Shown: piece by piece, positions 36,017 through 49,577 of the stretch
Layout: the number at the start of each line of letters is the position of its first letter
Position numbering within the stretch: position 1 is the stretch's first letter
NCBI GenBank assembly: GCA_905182995.1
Contig: CAJJDP010000096.1
Span: forward strand, 248,001 to 312,000
Reading direction: 5' to 3'
Source: Paramecium octaurelia
Taxonomy: Eukaryota; Ciliophora; Oligohymenophorea; Peniculida; Parameciidae
Length of the DNA: 64,000 nucleotides
Position numbers and translations under genes: made by a program
The notes under the pieces: model-generated
The model's database searches: none
What the model saw: the letters and a program-made list of their open reading frames with translations, nothing else
What the model was told of the DNA's origin: nothing

Positions 36017-36845
36017 TCATTGCTATTATTGTGATTGTGGTTATTATTAATATTATTCCAAAGATTGTTTTTCTACATAAATAACTCTTTATTAATCATT
36101 GTTCTTTCTTCTGTAATTGTTATTATGTTTATTATTATTATTATAATTATTGTTGTTGTTGTTATTATTATTTCTCCTTTATCCATTGTTATTATTGTTG
36201 TTGTTATGTTATCTTTATTTATAAAAATTGCCAAACGTATCGGTGTCAATCTGATTTTAGTTTCGTTGTTGAGTTTATCTATCTTATTTTTGAGTACTTG
36301 TAGAAAGAGAATCGAAAAACGAAGTAGGATTATATTTAGGTTTTCCCTCTTGCTTTTTAATTTTCTCTATTTCATTAGCTTTTTGGAGCATCTCATCGAA
36401 ATCAAAAGCCCTAGGATTTGTTCCATTAGATTTTATTTAGTGATTTTATGGGAAATTACTTTAGAATTGCCCTCTTAAATCTTACTATTGTTCTATTTAG
36501 TCTATATTTTAAGGTGCTTGGAGATTTTATGTTTATTGGACTTAATTATCTTATTTGACATTCTCGAATTTGATGTCCTCAGATTTGTTCTCCTCTAAAG
36601 TCTTGAAGCCTTTAATTTCAGCTGCCTTGAACACCAAAATATCGTAGCTTTGTTAATTCGGGGGTATTTCATGATCTTAAATTAATTATTTAAAAATTAC
36701 CAGGTCTTCTTCCTTCAGTTCCAAATGAACGGACATCCTTTAATGCAATCGTTTGTTATTGAGGATTAATTTAATAAATTGTACCCTCATATCTTATTTC
36801 TGATTTTGTGATAATGCTAACCTTTGAATTAAACACTTAAGCCAT
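36017..36845 (-). CDS. LSM14: LSM14/Scd6/RAP55-family mRNP protein, about 267 residues
   Basis: A cytoplasmic mRNA-repression and P-body protein. All four family elements appear in order: an N-terminal LSm14 domain (SKVSIITKSEIRYEGTIY, DVRSFGTEGRRP), an FDF motif (RAFDFDEMLQKANEIEK), an FFD box (YNPTSFFDSLS) and a TFG box (DTDTFGNFYKQR). Between TFG and the end is a long Asn tract with Arg, then a Gln-rich tail largely encoded by TAA. One intron, 36676-36700 (25 nt, AAG end), lies in the LSm-domain region; without it the frame is lost. In the family, LSm and FDF bind the decapping activators EDC4/DDX6. The Asn tract explains the ATT-rich sequence around 36030-36190. Confidence 0.93.
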
Positions 36846-37194
36846 TTTTATAATTAAAAATAAACTAAATCTATATATATTGTACTATTCAAAAAAGTTC
36901 TAGTTTTTGGCATTTCCCCAATCATCAAAATTATTAACTTACTCATATTATTATTTATAATGTATTTTTGATATTAATGTAAGTGGCAACATTAATTGAA
37001 TAAAGAGAATACGTAAGAATTTATATAATTAACATTAAAGTATATTAATTATAAGAAAGTAAATAAGACGATTATTTAATAGGTCAATTTCATAATCTAT
37101 CCTTTTTAGGATTATTATTAATTAAATGTAACATAATAAAATTGATTAATTTATTTTACTTGCTAGACATAAAATGCATAAGAATATAAAGAAA
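36846..37194. other. Intergenic spacer
   Basis: About 350 AT-rich bases between the LSM14 start and the CDK stop, with the LSM14 promoter expected inside. No gene or structured RNA recognised. Confidence 0.5.
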
Positions 37195-38402
<1,208 letters not shown>

Positions 38403-38433
38403 ATTAATGCAAAAGTTAATTATAATTATAGTA
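38403..38433. promoter_or_regulatory. 31-base spacer between divergent start codons
   Basis: Only 31 A/T-rich bases separate the ATG of the CDK gene (minus) from the ATG of the secreted cysteine-rich protein (plus). Core promoter elements must overlap or lie within the opposite gene. Confidence 0.55.
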
Positions 38434-39417
38434 ATGATTAAGGAACTTTTATTATTATTATACTTTATCATTTTGGTATATGCATTTGCAAATACAAAAT
38501 GTGGAGGTAAAAGATACAAATGTGGAGAAGAGAATCAGAACAATGTCTGTGTAAATGTGTCAGAGTATAGAGGTAAGGTTCATGAATTATCACCATGTGC
38601 CGATGATGATAAAACTTGTTTATGGCAAGACGCTGCTTATTAAAAACCTATATATTGTACAGACAAACCAGCAAAAGATAAGATTCTGCCAGGAGAAACT
38701 TGTAGTGGAGATAGCGATTGTTTATCTAATAGTTGTATAGGTGGAATTTGTTTGGGACTGAAATTGAATCAATAATGTTCAAGACATTAATAATGTGATG
38801 TTGGTTATTATTGTGATACTTATTGTAAAGAATAAGTTCAATTCGAATAATTATGCTCAAATGATTATTAATGCACTAACAATTGTGTGTGTAATTTGGG
38901 GAAATGCGCATATTACTATTCTCTAGAAAACAATATCAAAGCTGATAATCCAAAGGCATGTTACTATGGATATATCAATCCAAACAATGGAACTTGCCAA
39001 AATGGACCTCATAGTTTAACCAAGAGTAAGCCATGTGAAACTGATACTGATTGTATTTTATTAGATAGCAATGAGAAGTTATACGGTTATTCTGAATGTC
39101 AATGTGGATTCAATGCAGGCGGGTTTTCTTATTGCAGTTTGGCTGAAGGAGATCCTGAGTATTTGAAGATACTGGAATTATTCTAATGGTTATTGCAGGT
39201 TAATCAATATTGCCATACAATTTTGAGATATGGGCCTTGCTCTTCTCTTTATTTAGATGAGTACATCGATTATCAGAAGGCTGTAAAGTTCTATGAACTC
39301 TAATCATAAATCATGTTTAATGATGAATGCATTCAGAAGATTTATACTGATGAATATTGGGGCATCAACTCAGACAGATTATATATACTCTTAATTATTT
39401 TATTATTATTATAATGA
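38434..39417 (+). CDS. Secreted or GPI-type cysteine-rich protein, Dickkopf-N-like, 327 residues
   Basis: An intronless frame with a signal peptide (IKELLLLLYFIILVYAFA) and many evenly spaced cysteines such as ETCSGDSDCLSNSCIGGIC. The spacing resembles the Dickkopf N-terminal cysteine-rich module, which ciliates often carry in secreted proteins. The C-terminus ends in a short hydrophobic run (LYILLIILLLLQ), compatible with a GPI-anchor signal or membrane tail, so it probably sits on the cell surface. Function unknown. It shares a 31-base promoter space with the CDK gene. Confidence 0.75.
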
Positions 39418-39479
39418 GACTTAAAATATATATTTAATTTTGAAATTCAAATTCAAAAAGTAATATTTTAATTAATAAA

Positions 39480-41112
39480 ATGTATAGAAGTTAGAGGTTG
39501 AGAATGAAATCATAAAATCATTTATCTATTTCTCCTCCAATCGTCAAAAGAAGGTTAAGGAATAAGAATGAGTACAGCGAAATAGTCGAGCCCACCGATA
39601 AAAAGAAATAACATCTCTTATAAGATATTGCAGCAACCAAATAAAAGAGCTTAACCAATTTCGCCTTGACAGTTACACCAAAATATGCTTAAGAGAGAGA
39701 TTATGATGATGATGAAGATATTCTATTTCATGTAATCCCCCCCTATTAATCTTATAGTCTAAGGGTAAAAAAAGACCTTGGTCTGAATAGGAGGATAATT
39801 TGCTTATCAAATTAGTATAAATGCATGGTCCACAGAAATGGACATTCATTGCTGAGCACTTACCAGGTAGAATTGGCAAATAATGCAGAGAGCGTTGGCA
39901 TAATCATTTGAATCCATAAATCAAAAAATCACATTGGGGTGATTATGAAGAATGGATTCTCTTCTTATCTCATCGAGTAATGGGCAACAGATGGGCTGAA
40001 ATGGCTAAATAATTAATTGGACGAACAGATAATTCCATTAAAAATCATTGGAATTCAGCTATGAAAAAACGAATCCCTGAAATGGAGGAGAGATTGAAGG
40101 ATATTCGTAAAAGAGGAGGTAAACTGATATAAATAATTTAGGAATGTCCAATTAAGAATTGATGAACTCTTTTACTTCTCTTGAAAGATAACTACTATAA
40201 AAACTACTCTCATCTTAATAGAATGGATCCATGTCTCCTAGATCTTATTCCCCAAATAATATACCTAGAAGAAGAACCAATAAGCAATAAAATTACTTAA
40301 ATCCCAACTCCGTTAATTCTTATATTTCTAAAATGATGAATGAAATCAAAATTGACGGAATTGAGAGTTTTAATATGGAAAATAAAATGCTCAAAAAAAC
40401 CGCTAAAATTGTAGATTCCATTTTTTGGAATGAAGACAAAGTAGATGATATCTAAAATAATTTATACGAGTATATTCAAGAAAAAGTAGGCGCTCATGGT
40501 TACGATCAGGATGAGAAAGTAGATAGATGGATTAAAAACTTTTGGATCATGTGTTAAGATGTGTTTACTGTTTCAGTTATTAAAGACTTTTTATCACAAA
40601 GACCCTCCTTTTATTACAATTACTTACATAAATACAAATAGGATGCTGCTAATCAGGTTTCAAAGAATTTGAGTAGAATTTATGAATAAACCAATAATAG
40701 TGATGAATATTAATTGCCCTCTCTAAATCAATTCAAAACCCCTTTGAAAGAAAAGGTTGATCCCCATTAGAACAATAATAGTAATAATAACAATAACAAC
40801 CACCCAAATAATGATACAAACAGTCCTAGCAATCTCTGTTTAGAAGTCAAATATGATGATCATTTTCAACATCAAATTGAGTCACCCTCCAAGCTACTCA
40901 ACCTCCACACCCCAAAACATCAGGCTCTGCATTAGTCTAATAAGAAAACACCAAATCTCAAATCCGAAAACAAAAGCTTGATTTAGCATTCTTAATTTAA
41001 AGATAATTTAAGTTTGAGCAAACTAAAATTTGAAACTACTCCACTCAAAAAAAACTCCGCTTTCAAATTTTACAATAAAATACAATAGCACTAATAGTAG
41101 TAGCAACATTGA
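39480..41112 (+). CDS. R2R3-Myb DNA-binding protein, about 527 residues
   Basis: Two Myb repeats follow a basic N-terminus. The first (from about residue 85) is RPWSEQEDNLLIKLVQMHG with QCRERWHNHLNP, the second HWGDYEEWILFLSHRVMGNR with GRTDNSIKNHWNS; the regularly spaced Trp residues of Myb are present, so sequence-specific DNA binding in the nucleus is expected. The C-terminal 330 residues are polar with Asn/Gln runs and several TP/SP sites. Introns: 39732-39757 (26 nt, with a run of seven C) and 40119-40141 (23 nt), both GTA...TAG; the spliced length is a multiple of three. Similar proteins include c-Myb-like regulators and CDC5-related factors; here the two-repeat form fits R2R3-Myb. Confidence 0.92.
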
Positions 41113-41170
41113 ATCATATATTTTGTTTTTTTTAATTAATTTATAATTAAATATAAGATATATTTGTCTA

Positions 41171-42031
41171 TCATTATTGTTAGCTAGATTATTAGCTCTT
41201 TTTGACCGTTCCAAAATATCTATCACCAAAATTTCCAATGCCTGGTGCTAGATAATTGAAATCTTTTAATAAAATTGGATCAACTTGAGCTGTAATAATC
41301 TTCATTTTTGGAAATTCTCTAAATAATTTCTCTATGCCCTACTCACAACTCACCAGAGTTAAAAATGTGATGTTTTCCTATTTCACACCTTGGTTTTTTA
41401 GGATCCTCAATGCCAATGTAGCACTATTACCTGTAGCCAACATTGGATCCATTAATATAACCTACTATTCTTTGATATTAGATGGTAGTTTCTAAAATAA
41501 ATAGGAAGGCAAGGCTGTATCTTCATTTCTCTATATCAATATTTATCCTATAGATGCTCCAGATACTGCTTTTAAGCCTTCAAATAGAAATGCATTTCCT
41601 GATCTTAAAATACTCACAAAACATATTCTATTAATAGAATTAAACTTACTCTTCATCTTCAAATTTCACTTCATGAGCATCATAATATCCTAAAGGAGAC
41701 TTCTTAACATGCTTTTTCTTTTCTATTTATGAAATTGCCTATTCAATAAGAATTCTAATTAAACGATCTGAATTTTTTCGGAATTCCTAGCCTTTATTTA
41801 TCACATTACCACAGTATCGGTTTCTACATCTCTGATTATAGATAATATGTGTTCAGTGTAGCTTCTGTCAATTATTGATAAGTTCTGATGTTTCCTTAAT
41901 AATTTATTTAAATCCTATTCATTAAGAAAATGATAATGTGGCAATTTATCATCCTTAATTGACTAACATAAAACATATGTTGTATTAAATAATGAAAGAT
42001 TGAAACCAATTCTTAGTAAATTTTTAAACAT
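41171..42031 (-). CDS. Uracil phosphoribosyltransferase-like protein, about 271 residues
   Basis: Joins uracil to PRPP in pyrimidine salvage. Family blocks include EFRKNSDRLIRILIEQAI, CFVSILRSGNAFLFEGLKAV, the PRPP-binding loop LMDPMLATGNSATLALRIL and the C-terminal uracil-binding PGIGNFGDRYFGT. The loop has GNS where bacterial enzymes have GGS. Introns at 41787-41809 (23 nt) and 41628-41649 (22 nt), GTA...TAG, restore the frame; the spliced length is a multiple of three. The N-terminal 30 residues are mildly hydrophobic and are not part of the bacterial enzyme. The C-terminus is a short Ser/Gln tail. Confidence 0.92.
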
Positions 42032-42921
42032 TATATATTTATTATTATTTTAGCAAAAAAATAAATTAAATAGATATTCAAGATTCATTCTAGTCCCTTT
42101 AAACATCATAAATTCATCTTTTTAATTTATCAATCCCCCTAATCTAATAATTATTCAACCACTTTTTGGTCATATTTCTCTAGTATTAGATGAAGAGTAT
42201 TTAATAAATAAGTTAATACTTGGAATAGTAACAATTAGAATCAGCCAACATAAATATTTTTACGAACTATAACTTTTTTAATTCTTTTAAAGGTTAAATC
42301 TTCGTATACTGAAATTAACTTATATTTATTCTCCTCCAATATTTCAAAGCAATTTAGTTTCATTGATAAATTTGAATTCCTTAAACTAACAAAAGTGCTT
42401 TTCTAAGATATTTACATAGCTGTTATTTTAAACTTATATAAAATCAGATTCTATATGATACAATTCAACAAAATATATAATTCTTTAAATATTATATTTA
42501 ACATTTATATTGTTAAATTAATATTGTATAAATATTGCTGATCCTTAACTTGAATAATTTAATTGGCTATATTATGTTAGAAATATCAATTTAAGGATGT
42601 ATTGGTAAGTTATGTTTAGAGCATTTTATTGATAAGAAATGCTGAACTGTTTATTTTAGAAATATTATGATTCTTTGCTAATAATTCATTTATACTTATT
42701 ATAAATATAAATCACATATTTACTGAATATATTATTAGTGTTCATCATTTATGATAAATATTTAGTTTAATCAATCCTTAACATGAGAATATATAAATTT
42801 TATTACTTCCGTAATTCCCAAGCAATTTATTGGCAATTTACACAATAATATTTAAAAAATCCTCAAATATTAGAGTGTCAGAAATAAATTTTTTTAAAGA
42901 CTTTTTATGAATAATATCAAA
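42032..42921. other. Long non-coding AT-rich stretch
   Basis: About 890 bases between two minus-strand genes, very AT-rich with TGA or its complement in all frames. No RNA gene, repeat or gene relic was recognised. Confidence 0.45.
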
Positions 42922-43874
42922 TCAATTTTAAGATTAAGAGGACTTTTCCAAAGAAACCGAATAATGAGAATCACATTTTGAATGAAATTTATTTTTGGTT
43001 TCTATTTTGTATAAGCAAATACTTTTAATATGCGAATTAGAATATTTTGAGTACAATGTTTGGGCTCTCTCCTAACACTGGATCAATTCATGGTCCTTCC
43101 AGGGGAATCTTCTATAAGTTTTAATTTTCTATATAAATAATTAATAATACTCCATAATCCCTTGCCACAATAATTTTGAACAATTATTTAGTCATATTTT
43201 AAGTTTTCTCTTCATTTTCATTGATACAAATTTCCTTGAATTGGGCTATTGATTTACAGGAATAATTACTTAAAAATAAGGAATAATATTTGGAGAACCT
43301 TTCTGACTCAAATAATCTTTTTAAATAATTGTCATTCATCGTTTTCATCTTAGAATCTTTTCTAAATGGAATCATATCGTCAATCGATTCTTACAAATGA
43401 GATTTCATGAATTCTTCATCATCGGAGAAGAACGAATTATAAAACATTCTATCCCTCTCTTCAGCTGTAAATCCTTCCTTTTCTTCGTAGTGAATTTGGG
43501 TTTTGATAAAGAGAAAGCATCTCCTGATTATGAATTTGGTCATTTCTTCTTTTGTTTTATTGATTAAGATATATCGTTATTTAATCAAGTCTGGAAGGTC
43601 TTTTTATAAAGATGACAAGGTCTACAATTTAAATACGATGATATACTCTTAAATTTTCAAACACAAATTCATCAAATACACTATCTTTCAATAAGGAAAT
43701 ATTTTTGGATAGGTATATGAGGAGTAGCTTCAATTCTTTTTCAGCTGCTTCTTCACATTCTACTGTATTACTCATTAGTCTTGATTCAAATAAGTATGGC
43801 TCTGGGAATTGGGAGGCCTGATCACAAGTTTCCTTTTTGGGAGTTTGTAATGCATACGTGGTAGTCGGTAGCAT
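42922..43874 (-). CDS. Hypothetical protein, about 301 residues
   Basis: Not recognised. It is a soluble, mostly helical protein with charged, aromatic-rich stretches such as RDRMFYNSFFSDDEEF and YLKRLFESERFSKYYSLFLS. Two GTA...TAG introns, 43622-43646 (25 nt) and 43129-43150 (22 nt), restore one frame to TGA 42922-42924 with a spliced length divisible by three, so the gene model is well supported. No signal peptide or membrane segment is visible. Probably a ciliate-specific family. Confidence 0.65.
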
Positions 43875-44237
43875 ATAGAACTATTAAAGATTGAGTGATG
43901 GATAATTCAGATACTATGGGACATATAATAAAGGAAGCATAAGATTATTTAAAAAAATTAGGTGTAAAATAAAATATCTTTTTTTTTATTTCGAAATAAT
44001 TCATTCAAATGGCATAGTAGTCAGAATTAATAAATTATATTTCAATTCAATTAATATTTATATAAATAACTATAACTACAAACTGCATAAATTGGTAATA
44101 GATTAATAAAATTAACCTCCTGCGAATTGCAACATATTCGAAAATGAAATTCTTACATAAATGAATAAATCTACTTTTTTCTCAGTTAAAATGACATAAA
44201 TTAATATCTGTTATATAAATTATTATATTAAAGTATA
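43875..44237. other. Divergent intergenic spacer
   Basis: About 360 AT-rich bases between divergent start codons of a hypothetical gene and the Rab gene; both promoters are expected here. No coding frame recognised. Confidence 0.5.
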
Positions 44238-44857
44238 ATGAATACATGTGATAAACCAATAATAAAATTACTGATAATTGGGGATTCCGCTGTTGGCAAA
44301 ACTAACATTCTGAAGAGATTTTGTGAGAATCAATATACTCAAAGCTTTGTATCAACAATAGGTAGATTAATGAATTTAAATTTAGAACAGGCATAGATTT
44401 CAAATTTCGAGATTTAGAAGTAGAAGGGAAACTCATGAGATTGCAAATTTGGGATACAGCTGGTTAAGAGAGATTCAGAACCATTACTTCAACTTATTTC
44501 AAAGGAGCAATGGGAGTTATATTGGTCTATGCCGTAAATAATCTTGAAAGTTTTCAAAACATCTAAAATTGGATGAATTAAATAAAATAAAATGCATGTG
44601 AAAGTGTGATTGTTGTGTTAGTGGCCAACAAATCCGACCTAAATGATAGAGTGGTTCAATATGAATAAGGTAAAAATTTAGCTGATTCTTATGGCATTAA
44701 ATTTTTTGAGACTTCTGCCAAAGAAGGCATAAACATCATTGATACTTTTTAATGCATTTCTAAATAAATTAAAGATATTATGTCATTAGAAGAAAAAGTA
44801 TAAAATATTAAACTGGAATAAACAAGTTAACAAGCCAAATCCAATTTCTGTTGTTGA
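44238..44857 (+). CDS. Rab-family small GTPase, about 196 residues
   Basis: A vesicle-traffic switch protein. All nucleotide motifs are present: P-loop GDSAVGKTN near residue 15, switch I STIGIDFKF, WDTAGQERFRT, NKSD and ETSAKEG. It ends NFCC, a double cysteine for geranylgeranylation, giving membrane attachment. One intron at 44362-44390 (29 nt, CAG end) is needed to form the conserved TIGIDF; the nearer TAG would give the wrong frame. The closest groups by eye are Rab1/8/18-like, not resolved. Length is normal for the family. Confidence 0.93.
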
Positions 44858-44910
44858 TTCTATAAATTAATATTTATTTAATAAGAGAATTAACATAAAT
44901 ATTGTTCAAT

Positions 44911-45657
44911 TCAAATAAATTATTTTAAGAATTTCTTAGCTCCATCCAAAGATGTAGGTATCTTTGGTTTTGGAGCAATGCTTGATTTTTCTTCTTATGT
45001 GGTAATTTTTAGCGAACCATAAGATGTAAGTTAAGTACTTTTTATAAACAGATCATTTTTGTTTCTGCTTGATACGATTAATTGACCTAATGTTTAACCT
45101 TGACATTTTAAAGCCTAAGGTGATGAACCTGTGATTGAGGTATGAGTTTTGCCATTCTACAAACATTCGGTTTTTTATGAGTTAGAATAAGTCTTCTTTT
45201 ATTTTTATATCACTGATTAAGCATTGTAAATTAATTCAATGAGTTAGTTCTTTTCATCAGTAATTAGTTAGAGACCTGAACTTCTTAAATTATTATTGGG
45301 AGAATTGATCTATGATTAATTTTACTATTCATAATGCAATTAATTTTCGAGATTTTGTTCTTGGTTTGATAATGGCTACAATTTGCCAAGATGAAGATTT
45401 CTATAGTTTAAGAGTTAGTCTTATCTATTAAATTTAAATAGTTTCTCATTGCCTTTTCTGTCACTACATAATTAAACAAAATGAGACTCCTCTTTTAATG
45501 ATTTTACTCGATTTGACGCTCCTTTTAAATATTACCTTTTGTAATTTGTTTTGGTTGGTGGCAACCTTTGAAAGTCCCTATAGCTTGATGTTCCAGTAGT
45601 GGAGGCAGTTCGAATTCCTCTTAATTCTTAGACTGAAACTGAGATTGTATTAAACAT
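44911..45657 (-). CDS. Hypothetical polar protein, 248 residues
   Basis: Intronless frame from ATG 45657 to TGA 44911-44913 with many TAA/TAG glutamines. It is Ser/Asn/Gln/Lys-rich and probably disordered, with a near-terminal basic motif APKPKIPTSLDGAKKFLK. No domain, signal peptide or membrane segment. It converges on the Rab gene, with 53 bases between the two stop codons. Confidence 0.6.
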
Positions 45658-45712
45658 GTTTATTTTAATAATTAATATAATTTGGCACATTCATAATAAA
45701 CATGATAATCAT

Positions 45713-48700
45713 TCATGAGCTGAAAAGACTTAGAGTTTCTAATATTTCCTTTTTGGCTTCCTCTAAATCTGTCTGAGCTTATTCAAAATATAATGAAAAA
45801 GCCCCCAGTAGCTTTGGATAGTCCTTGTGATAATCATGTGCTTTTTCTTTTAAGATTTCTATCCTTCTTTCATCCAATAACTTTTCTCTCTCAAATTAAT
45901 TCAAGGTCTAAAGAATGAGTTCTAGGTCATAAATTGATTGTTGATACCTTATTGTAACAATTTTGATATGCTCTTTATACTTTCAACAAAATCTTCAATA
46001 TTTTTGTTAAATAGATACAATTCAAAGACTCCTTTTATTCTTTATTCATTTCTCCTCTAATTAATAACAGATAGCATATAATCATCTATTTTTAGGTGTC
46101 CTTCTTTTTATAATTTCTTCAACAAATCTTCAAATTATTTTTTGATTTAATCCTGTTGACTTAATTTTCTTACGGCAGAAATAAATCCATTTAAGTCTTT
46201 ATCCTACAGATACTCTTAATATAACTCAACAATTTTCATATCTCTTTATTCATTTGGCATATTCTCTAATCGATTCTTCTCTTCAGCTGAAAAATATTTC
46301 CTTATTTGCAATAAAATCTCTTTGGCAGTTAATTGATTCTTATTTGGCTCAATTTTTGGTTACTGATCCATGTCTGTATTAGGTGAGTTGATCTATGTAT
46401 AATAATTAATCTCATACATTTGTGAATTTTGAGTATTATTTTATTATTATCTTTAAATTTTCTAACATATCCTCTGCATCTTGATTCTACAAATAAGTTT
46501 CAAAAGTTCCTAGAACCTACACATCATTATCCATAAACATTTTTAATAAGAAATTTTTTTCATTATCTTGTAGATGATTTTATAATGTGAATTATCTCAC
46601 TTAATTCATAAATAAGTTATACATCTTAATTTTTCTATAATCATCCTTTTTAATCTATTATTCTGATAATAATTTTCTAATGATATAATCAAAAAATTAC
46701 ATAAGTTTAGTTCTAGTGTTATTGATATTTCTAGAGGATTGCCAACCTTGAACAATTTCATATAATTATTAATTATGTTCTGAAAACAACAATTCAACCT
46801 GTCTAACTTTTGGTTCATCCAAATCCATATCCCAAAGCATATCTTTAAATATTTATTATAATTCCTTCTCCTCTTGAAGTGAATAAAATTAGTCTATCCT
46901 TCCTAAATTCGCTTGTCTTTTTTCTTTTTTAGTTTACATAAAGTGTTCTTCATTAAAAATAATATCTTTAGCAGCAAATTCTGATTGACTAATTCTCTTT
47001 TGAGCAGACATTTACTCAGATCTACTCATGAGGTCGTTTTTTTAAATGATTGGTTATTGAATTTCCTAAACAGGTTCTTAGATTGGTTATTAGTTTTCAA
47101 AATTTTAGTCTTTTTATTATGGAATAGGTTAAGTTTAATGTAAATGTATGACTTAATTTTCATTTTATTTTTTATATTATTATTACTACTATTATTATTA
47201 TTATTACTATTGCAATTATTATTACAATTGTGATTATTACTATGGTTATTACTATTTTTGTTATTATTATTATGGGGGTTAATTGTCTTACAATTAGAAA
47301 TTTGGCATTAAAACACTATAAGGTGAAGGAGCTTTTGGAAATTATTTAAATAATATGATCTCTTTTGACTATTAAGTTTATTATTTTTCAGGTTAATTAA
47401 GATTTTGATTTTAACTTTATACTGAATTGATGGCTTTTCTTAGATCATTTATAAATTATTCTACATTATTTTAGTATCTAAAGTGTTACAAAACAGCATA
47501 AATAGATCCAGAATGACTATTTCTATATTCATGAATCATAGTAATTTCGGTTAATTTGAAATTTTACTGCAATAATTCGTTAAATTTTGAATCTGAATAA
47601 ATCTACAATGGTTTAAGAGAAGGCTATTCTCCTCCTCGTTGCATTTTGTTGTATAAATCTGTACATAATTACAATAAAACTTGATCTTACTGATTCCACA
47701 ACACATTGATCATTCCAAATTATTCAGAGGTGTAGCTGTAATTATTTCTTTCAATAACTTTGTTTTTGATATCTTCTAATCGTTATATCTAATTGTTTTG
47801 AGTAGAATCTTGTTACATAGAACGATTTGACTCTTGGGAGTTAATATTGAGTTGCTATTAAGGTTTAGTCTGACGCTTGGTTTGTTTGATAGTTTAGAAA
47901 GGAGACGTTGGTCTCTCTTAATAGGTGCAATTCTCAACAATTTTATTCAATTTCTCACACAATTATTGAATGTTTATGGTGTTCTACAAATAGAATTGCA
48001 AGACCTAAATGATTTCTTTGTTCTCTTCTATTAATAAACGCTTTACTAATCTTGCCATAGTGACATCTAATATTTCCTTTTCTTCTAAATCACCCACTAA
48101 ACCAAATAGCATATCTTATTAACTGATAATTGATTCATTTTGATAAGCATTACTTTATTATTATTATGATTAATTTTATTGTTAATATCGATAATCTTCA
48201 AAGTTCTCACTACCTCTCGAGGGAGCTCTTTGAATGAGTTTGGCTTAAACTCTTGTGATTAATTTTGAAGCTCCAACATTTTAATTCATATATAAGGAAT
48301 TATTAGACATTTGGGATTCCTCCACCAATTTACGTATAGATTTGCTTCTTCTTTTATCAGGAGATTATTGAGATGAGATTTAAGATTGCTATTTAATATT
48401 TGAAGTTCTTGTGCTGGTGCCTTATAACTTGGCTTAAACAAGTTTATGAATGATTTCATCCATTTATCTCATTTTTTTATCATTGTTCAACTAAATGGAA
48501 ACAATTTTCTTAGATCCCTTGTAGATCCAAAGCAATTTGTTATAGAAGTCGCTTTCCCTTACTTAATCTTGTAATCTATTGCTAAATGAATAGAAGAAGT
48601 TAACCCAATTGTTGAAGTTGTTGATCAAGGGTTCGAGAGCACATAGAAAATCTAGCCCTTAATAATCCTTTTCATCAATCAAGTAAATGCAGGTGTATTG

Positions 48701-49078
48701 ATCTCCACCCAGAATCTACTGGAATTCTTCCAAATCATAGATGAAATCAATAAATGAAAGCTTATTATTGTAATCTGACATCTAACTATATTTTAGCGAT
48801 GTTTATAATAGTTTGTTATCATTTGAATTTTAATTCTCTTCACTAACGATAGTGTACACATTGCATCTTGAGTAATACAACTATTATATAAATTATGATA
48901 AATCATAGAAGTTGCCTTGAAATTAACAATTATTATTACCGTCTTAATCAATCAATCCTACTATTCTGTTTTTGATACCGAATAATTAAACCAAAAGTAT
49001 CTACAAAGATTGCACATTTACTCGTTTATCCAAATTTATTTGTTTAACCTTGTTCAAATATTTGAGGGTGAGTAACAT
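45713..49078 (-). CDS. Large polyglutamine-containing coiled-coil protein, about 1,104 residues
   Basis: Not recognised. A single frame runs from ATG 49078 (an in-frame alternative is 48781) through to TGA 45713-45715 once two introns are removed: 46393-46417 (25 nt) and 45922-45947 (26 nt, GTA...TAG). The spliced length is a multiple of three. The first 270 residues look folded, with blocks such as YDLEEFQQILGGDQYTCIYL. The middle is polar and Gln-rich, with a tract at 47177-47272 that is 27 Gln in 32 codons. The C-terminal 400 residues are helical and coiled-coil-like. Without the ciliate code this gene would look like dozens of tiny frames. Likely a scaffold protein. Confidence 0.7.
47177..47272 (-). 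repeat. TAA/TAG trinucleotide tract coding polyglutamine
   Basis: An imperfect ATT/ACT triplet repeat on the plus strand. On the minus strand, in the frame of the large protein, it reads 32 codons of which 27 are Gln, 24 of them TAA or TAG and only three CAA. Confidence 0.85.
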
Positions 49079-49577
49079 TAAATAATTAATATTTGTTTTC
49101 AAATATAATAAATAATATAAATCATAAATATGAATCTATTCTCTTATTGCAAATGCTATATCATAATCATTTGTTTTTAAGCTATTCCAATAATTATTTA
49201 TTGAGTTTTGATTAGTTTTACGAAAATTAATATTCAAATTCTAATATTTTAATTAATGTTATCCTATCAATAAAATAAATAATCTAAAGCACAAATATTT
49301 GATTATACTCATAATGCTATTTGAAGAAGAGCTTATAAAATTTGAATCATTACAGATTCATTATCTTCATTTATTCTGCAAATTCTAAAGAAAATAATTA
49401 ATGATTAATCTTTATAACAATATAATCTGTTTAACTTAATAAGTATTTCAGAAATTTGAATCTAAATTTTACTTAAGGTTTCTTATTAGAAATAATAATA
49501 ATTTCAATATTTTTGCATTCTAACTTCAACAATATTAAATAATTAGCAGTATTATATCAATATATCTAAATTAAATA
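49079..49577. other. Intergenic AT-rich stretch
   Basis: About 500 bases between two minus-strand genes, nearly all A/T, with no TGA-free frame of length and no recognised RNA. The promoter of the large polyglutamine gene should lie here. Confidence 0.5.

Noticed and set aside
36035..36478. Plus-strand hydrophobic frame of 147 codons, Val/Ile-rich
   Set aside because: It is the antisense of the Asn- and Gln-coding part of LSM14; the minus-strand frame has all family motifs.
44362..44385. 24-nt intron in the Rab gene ending at the first TAG
   Set aside because: It leaves the wrong frame; the conserved TIGIDF sequence needs the 29-nt version ending in CAG.
46606..46818. Minus-strand ORF of 70 codons as a separate small gene
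   Set aside because: It is out of frame within the 1,104-residue polyglutamine protein gene.
47164..47280. Simple sequence repeat as intergenic microsatellite
   Set aside because: Under the ciliate code it is in frame within a long gene and codes mostly glutamine, so it was annotated as coding repeat.
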